Below, piece after piece: positions 62,782-64,000 of a stretch of DNA of 64,000 bases. The stretch is taken from the NCBI GenBank assembly GCA_030144725.1, contig JASKMD010000008.1, forward strand, positions 13,108,160-13,172,159, read 5' to 3'. The notes below the pieces were generated by a model that saw only the letters and a list, made by a program, of their open reading frames with translations, searched no databases and was not told where the DNA came from. The position numbers were made by a program, and so were the translations under genes. The stretch is from Haematococcus lacustris. Taxonomy: Eukaryota; Chlorophyta; Chlorophyceae; Chlamydomonadales; Haematococcaceae. Within the stretch, counting starts at the first letter, position 1; the number at the start of each line of letters is the position of its first letter.

Positions 62782-64000
62782 ATGTCGGATGAGGACTTAG
62801 TGCTCAACCTGAACTTTGAGTCGTCAGTGCAGGTTAGCCGCCGGCTCCGACCGTCTTCTCCTAACAAAGGTTGACCCATTTTCCTAATTACATCACAGGC
62901 AGGAAGGCGGAGCAAACAAGGGCAAAAGGCTGGCGGGCGACCGCAAGGTAGAGTCCAGGGAACTTGCATACACCACAAACCTTCTTCAACATTGGGCACA
63001 TGCATACTTCTGAGGCACTCTAGCATTGCTGTTTGCAGATGTAAACCCTGGCACTGTCCTGCCACAGAGCAATGCCAACAGTACACCTACCCGAAACCCA
63101 CAGGAGGGCGGGCTGCAAAAAGCACACACAGGCCTGCCACTGACACCCCCCCAGCGTGCAGCTAACAAGCAGGGGCGTCGTCACAACTCTGCAGTACAAG
63201 ACGACAGCAGTCTTCCCACAGCTAATGCCCCAGCATCCCAACCGGCCAGCGTGCGCAGCCACCAGTTACCAGCACCAGCAGGGTTCACCCAAGGGCAACA
63301 AGGTGCCACTGCACAAAGCCCACAGGGTACCAGTAACACCAGGGGTGGTAGTCAAGGCCAAGGCCACGGTCAGGGCCAGGGCCAGGGTCGCGGCAGGGGC
63401 GGGGGCCAGGGCCAGGGCCGGGGCGGGGCCCATGGTCGGGGTCGTAACCTGGTGCGAGGTAAACCCGGGCCAGGAGCGGACCAAGATGAGCTGGACCTGC
63501 GTGGAGCAGACAGCGACGAGGAGGGGGCGGTGGCCCGCATGGTGGCCGCAGTCAGTGCCCGGGAGGCTGCAGTACGGGCTGAGCTGGGAGTGCCCGCTGG
63601 TGCAGCGGCTGGGGCTGACAATGACGACCACGGCCAGGGAGTGGTTGACTTTGATGGGGACACACACAAGCTGCGGGGCGGCAATCGCAAGCAGCGCAAG
63701 CCTGAAGCCCAGCAAGTGGAGGATGCACGACCAGGGAAGGATGGTGTGAAGGGCAGCAAGGGGCAGCAGCGGGGCCGGGGAGAGCAGGGAGGTAGGCGCG
63801 AGCGCATTGTGAAGCCAGGGGGGCTGGTGCATGCGGGGGCCGGGCGGGAGGCAGCTGAAGTGTTTGGCGATGACCTGGAGGTGGCGGCAACGGCAGGGGC
63901 TGGAGAGCTCGCTGGCGTTAAGGGGAAGGGGGAGGAGCAGGGGTCAGTGGAGGAGGAGCTGGATGCGCGGCGGGCCAGTTACAAAGACGCCGGGCCGTCA
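62782..64000 (+). CDS. Basic Gly/Arg-rich protein, N-terminal part (3' partial)
   Basis: Exons 62782-62832, 62899-62947 and from 63104 join in phase and stay open to the window end. The start is MSDEDLVLNLNFESSVQ. A basic segment follows (GRRSKQGQKAGGRP, RAANKQGRRHNS), then a GQGQGRGRGG-type RGG region (63355-63450), an acidic patch (DQDELDLRGADSDEE), and mixed charged sequence ending RRASYKDAGPS. RGG plus alternating charge suggests an RNA-associated nucleolar protein. The first residues resemble the start of Dbp7/DDX31-type DEAD-box helicases (MSDED...LN), but the helicase core, if any, is beyond the window, so this is only a guess. Confidence 0.6.

Overview
The window is nuclear DNA from a green alga, most likely a member of the Chlamydomonadales (volvocine or Haematococcus-like). 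The evidence is GC-rich, intron-dense genes with GT-AG and some GC-AG introns, a delta-tubulin gene (flagellar lineage), a Pro/Ser-rich cell-wall type glycoprotein, many CAG/CTG, CCTG and CCCA microsatellites, and a chlorophyte-style mix of LTR and DNA transposons. The species assignment is inference. There are two 500-N assembly gaps (32951-33450 and 56451-56950).

Layout. 1-3.8 kb: the 3' part of a Ty3/gypsy chromovirus and its LTR. 4.1-7.85 kb: a 3.7-kb nested element with hAT-like ends and a perfect 8-bp target duplication, containing a second inverted-repeat element, CAG-rich DNA, a tandem array and two long palindromes. 8.1-9.3 kb: an internally deleted copy of a DNA transposon whose long copy, with a degraded transposase, lies at 24.4-27.1 kb. 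10.3-13.2 kb: an extracellular-matrix-like glycoprotein gene. 14.3 and 16.6 kb: fragments shared with a Fanzor/TnpB-like locus at 53 kb. 16.9-18.2 kb: a small two-helix membrane protein. 19.8-24.2 kb: a DHHC S-acyltransferase with a 0.6-kb CCTG array in one intron. 29.6-32.8 kb: VPS11, cut by the first gap. 33.5-36.1 kb: a long repetitive, transposon-associated ORF on the minus strand. 40.4-43.2 kb: an unrecognised minus-strand gene. 46.2-49.9 kb: an aldo/keto reductase (minus). 50.7-51.6 kb: histone H2A (minus). 52.05 kb to the second gap: delta-tubulin (plus), with a degraded Fanzor/TnpB-like ORF antisense in its third intron. 57.2-62.6 kb: a complete 14-exon nicotinamide phosphoribosyltransferase (minus). 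62.8 kb to the end: the start of an Arg/Gly-rich protein gene, divergent from it.

The host genes are functionally unrelated (membrane lipidation, HOPS/CORVET trafficking, carbonyl reduction, chromatin, basal bodies, NAD salvage), as expected for a eukaryotic chromosome; there are no operons. Exons were joined by hand from splice sites, frame continuity and family alignment. Where phases close exactly (DHHC, aldo/keto reductase, H2A, delta-tubulin, NAMPT) the models should be reliable.

The most unusual items are the Fanzor/TnpB-like remnants, the transposon family with CCCCTCCC termini and an unfamiliar DDE-like transposase, the nested palindromic element at 4.1-7.85 kb, and the tendency of CTG/CCTG arrays to lie in introns on the sense strand.
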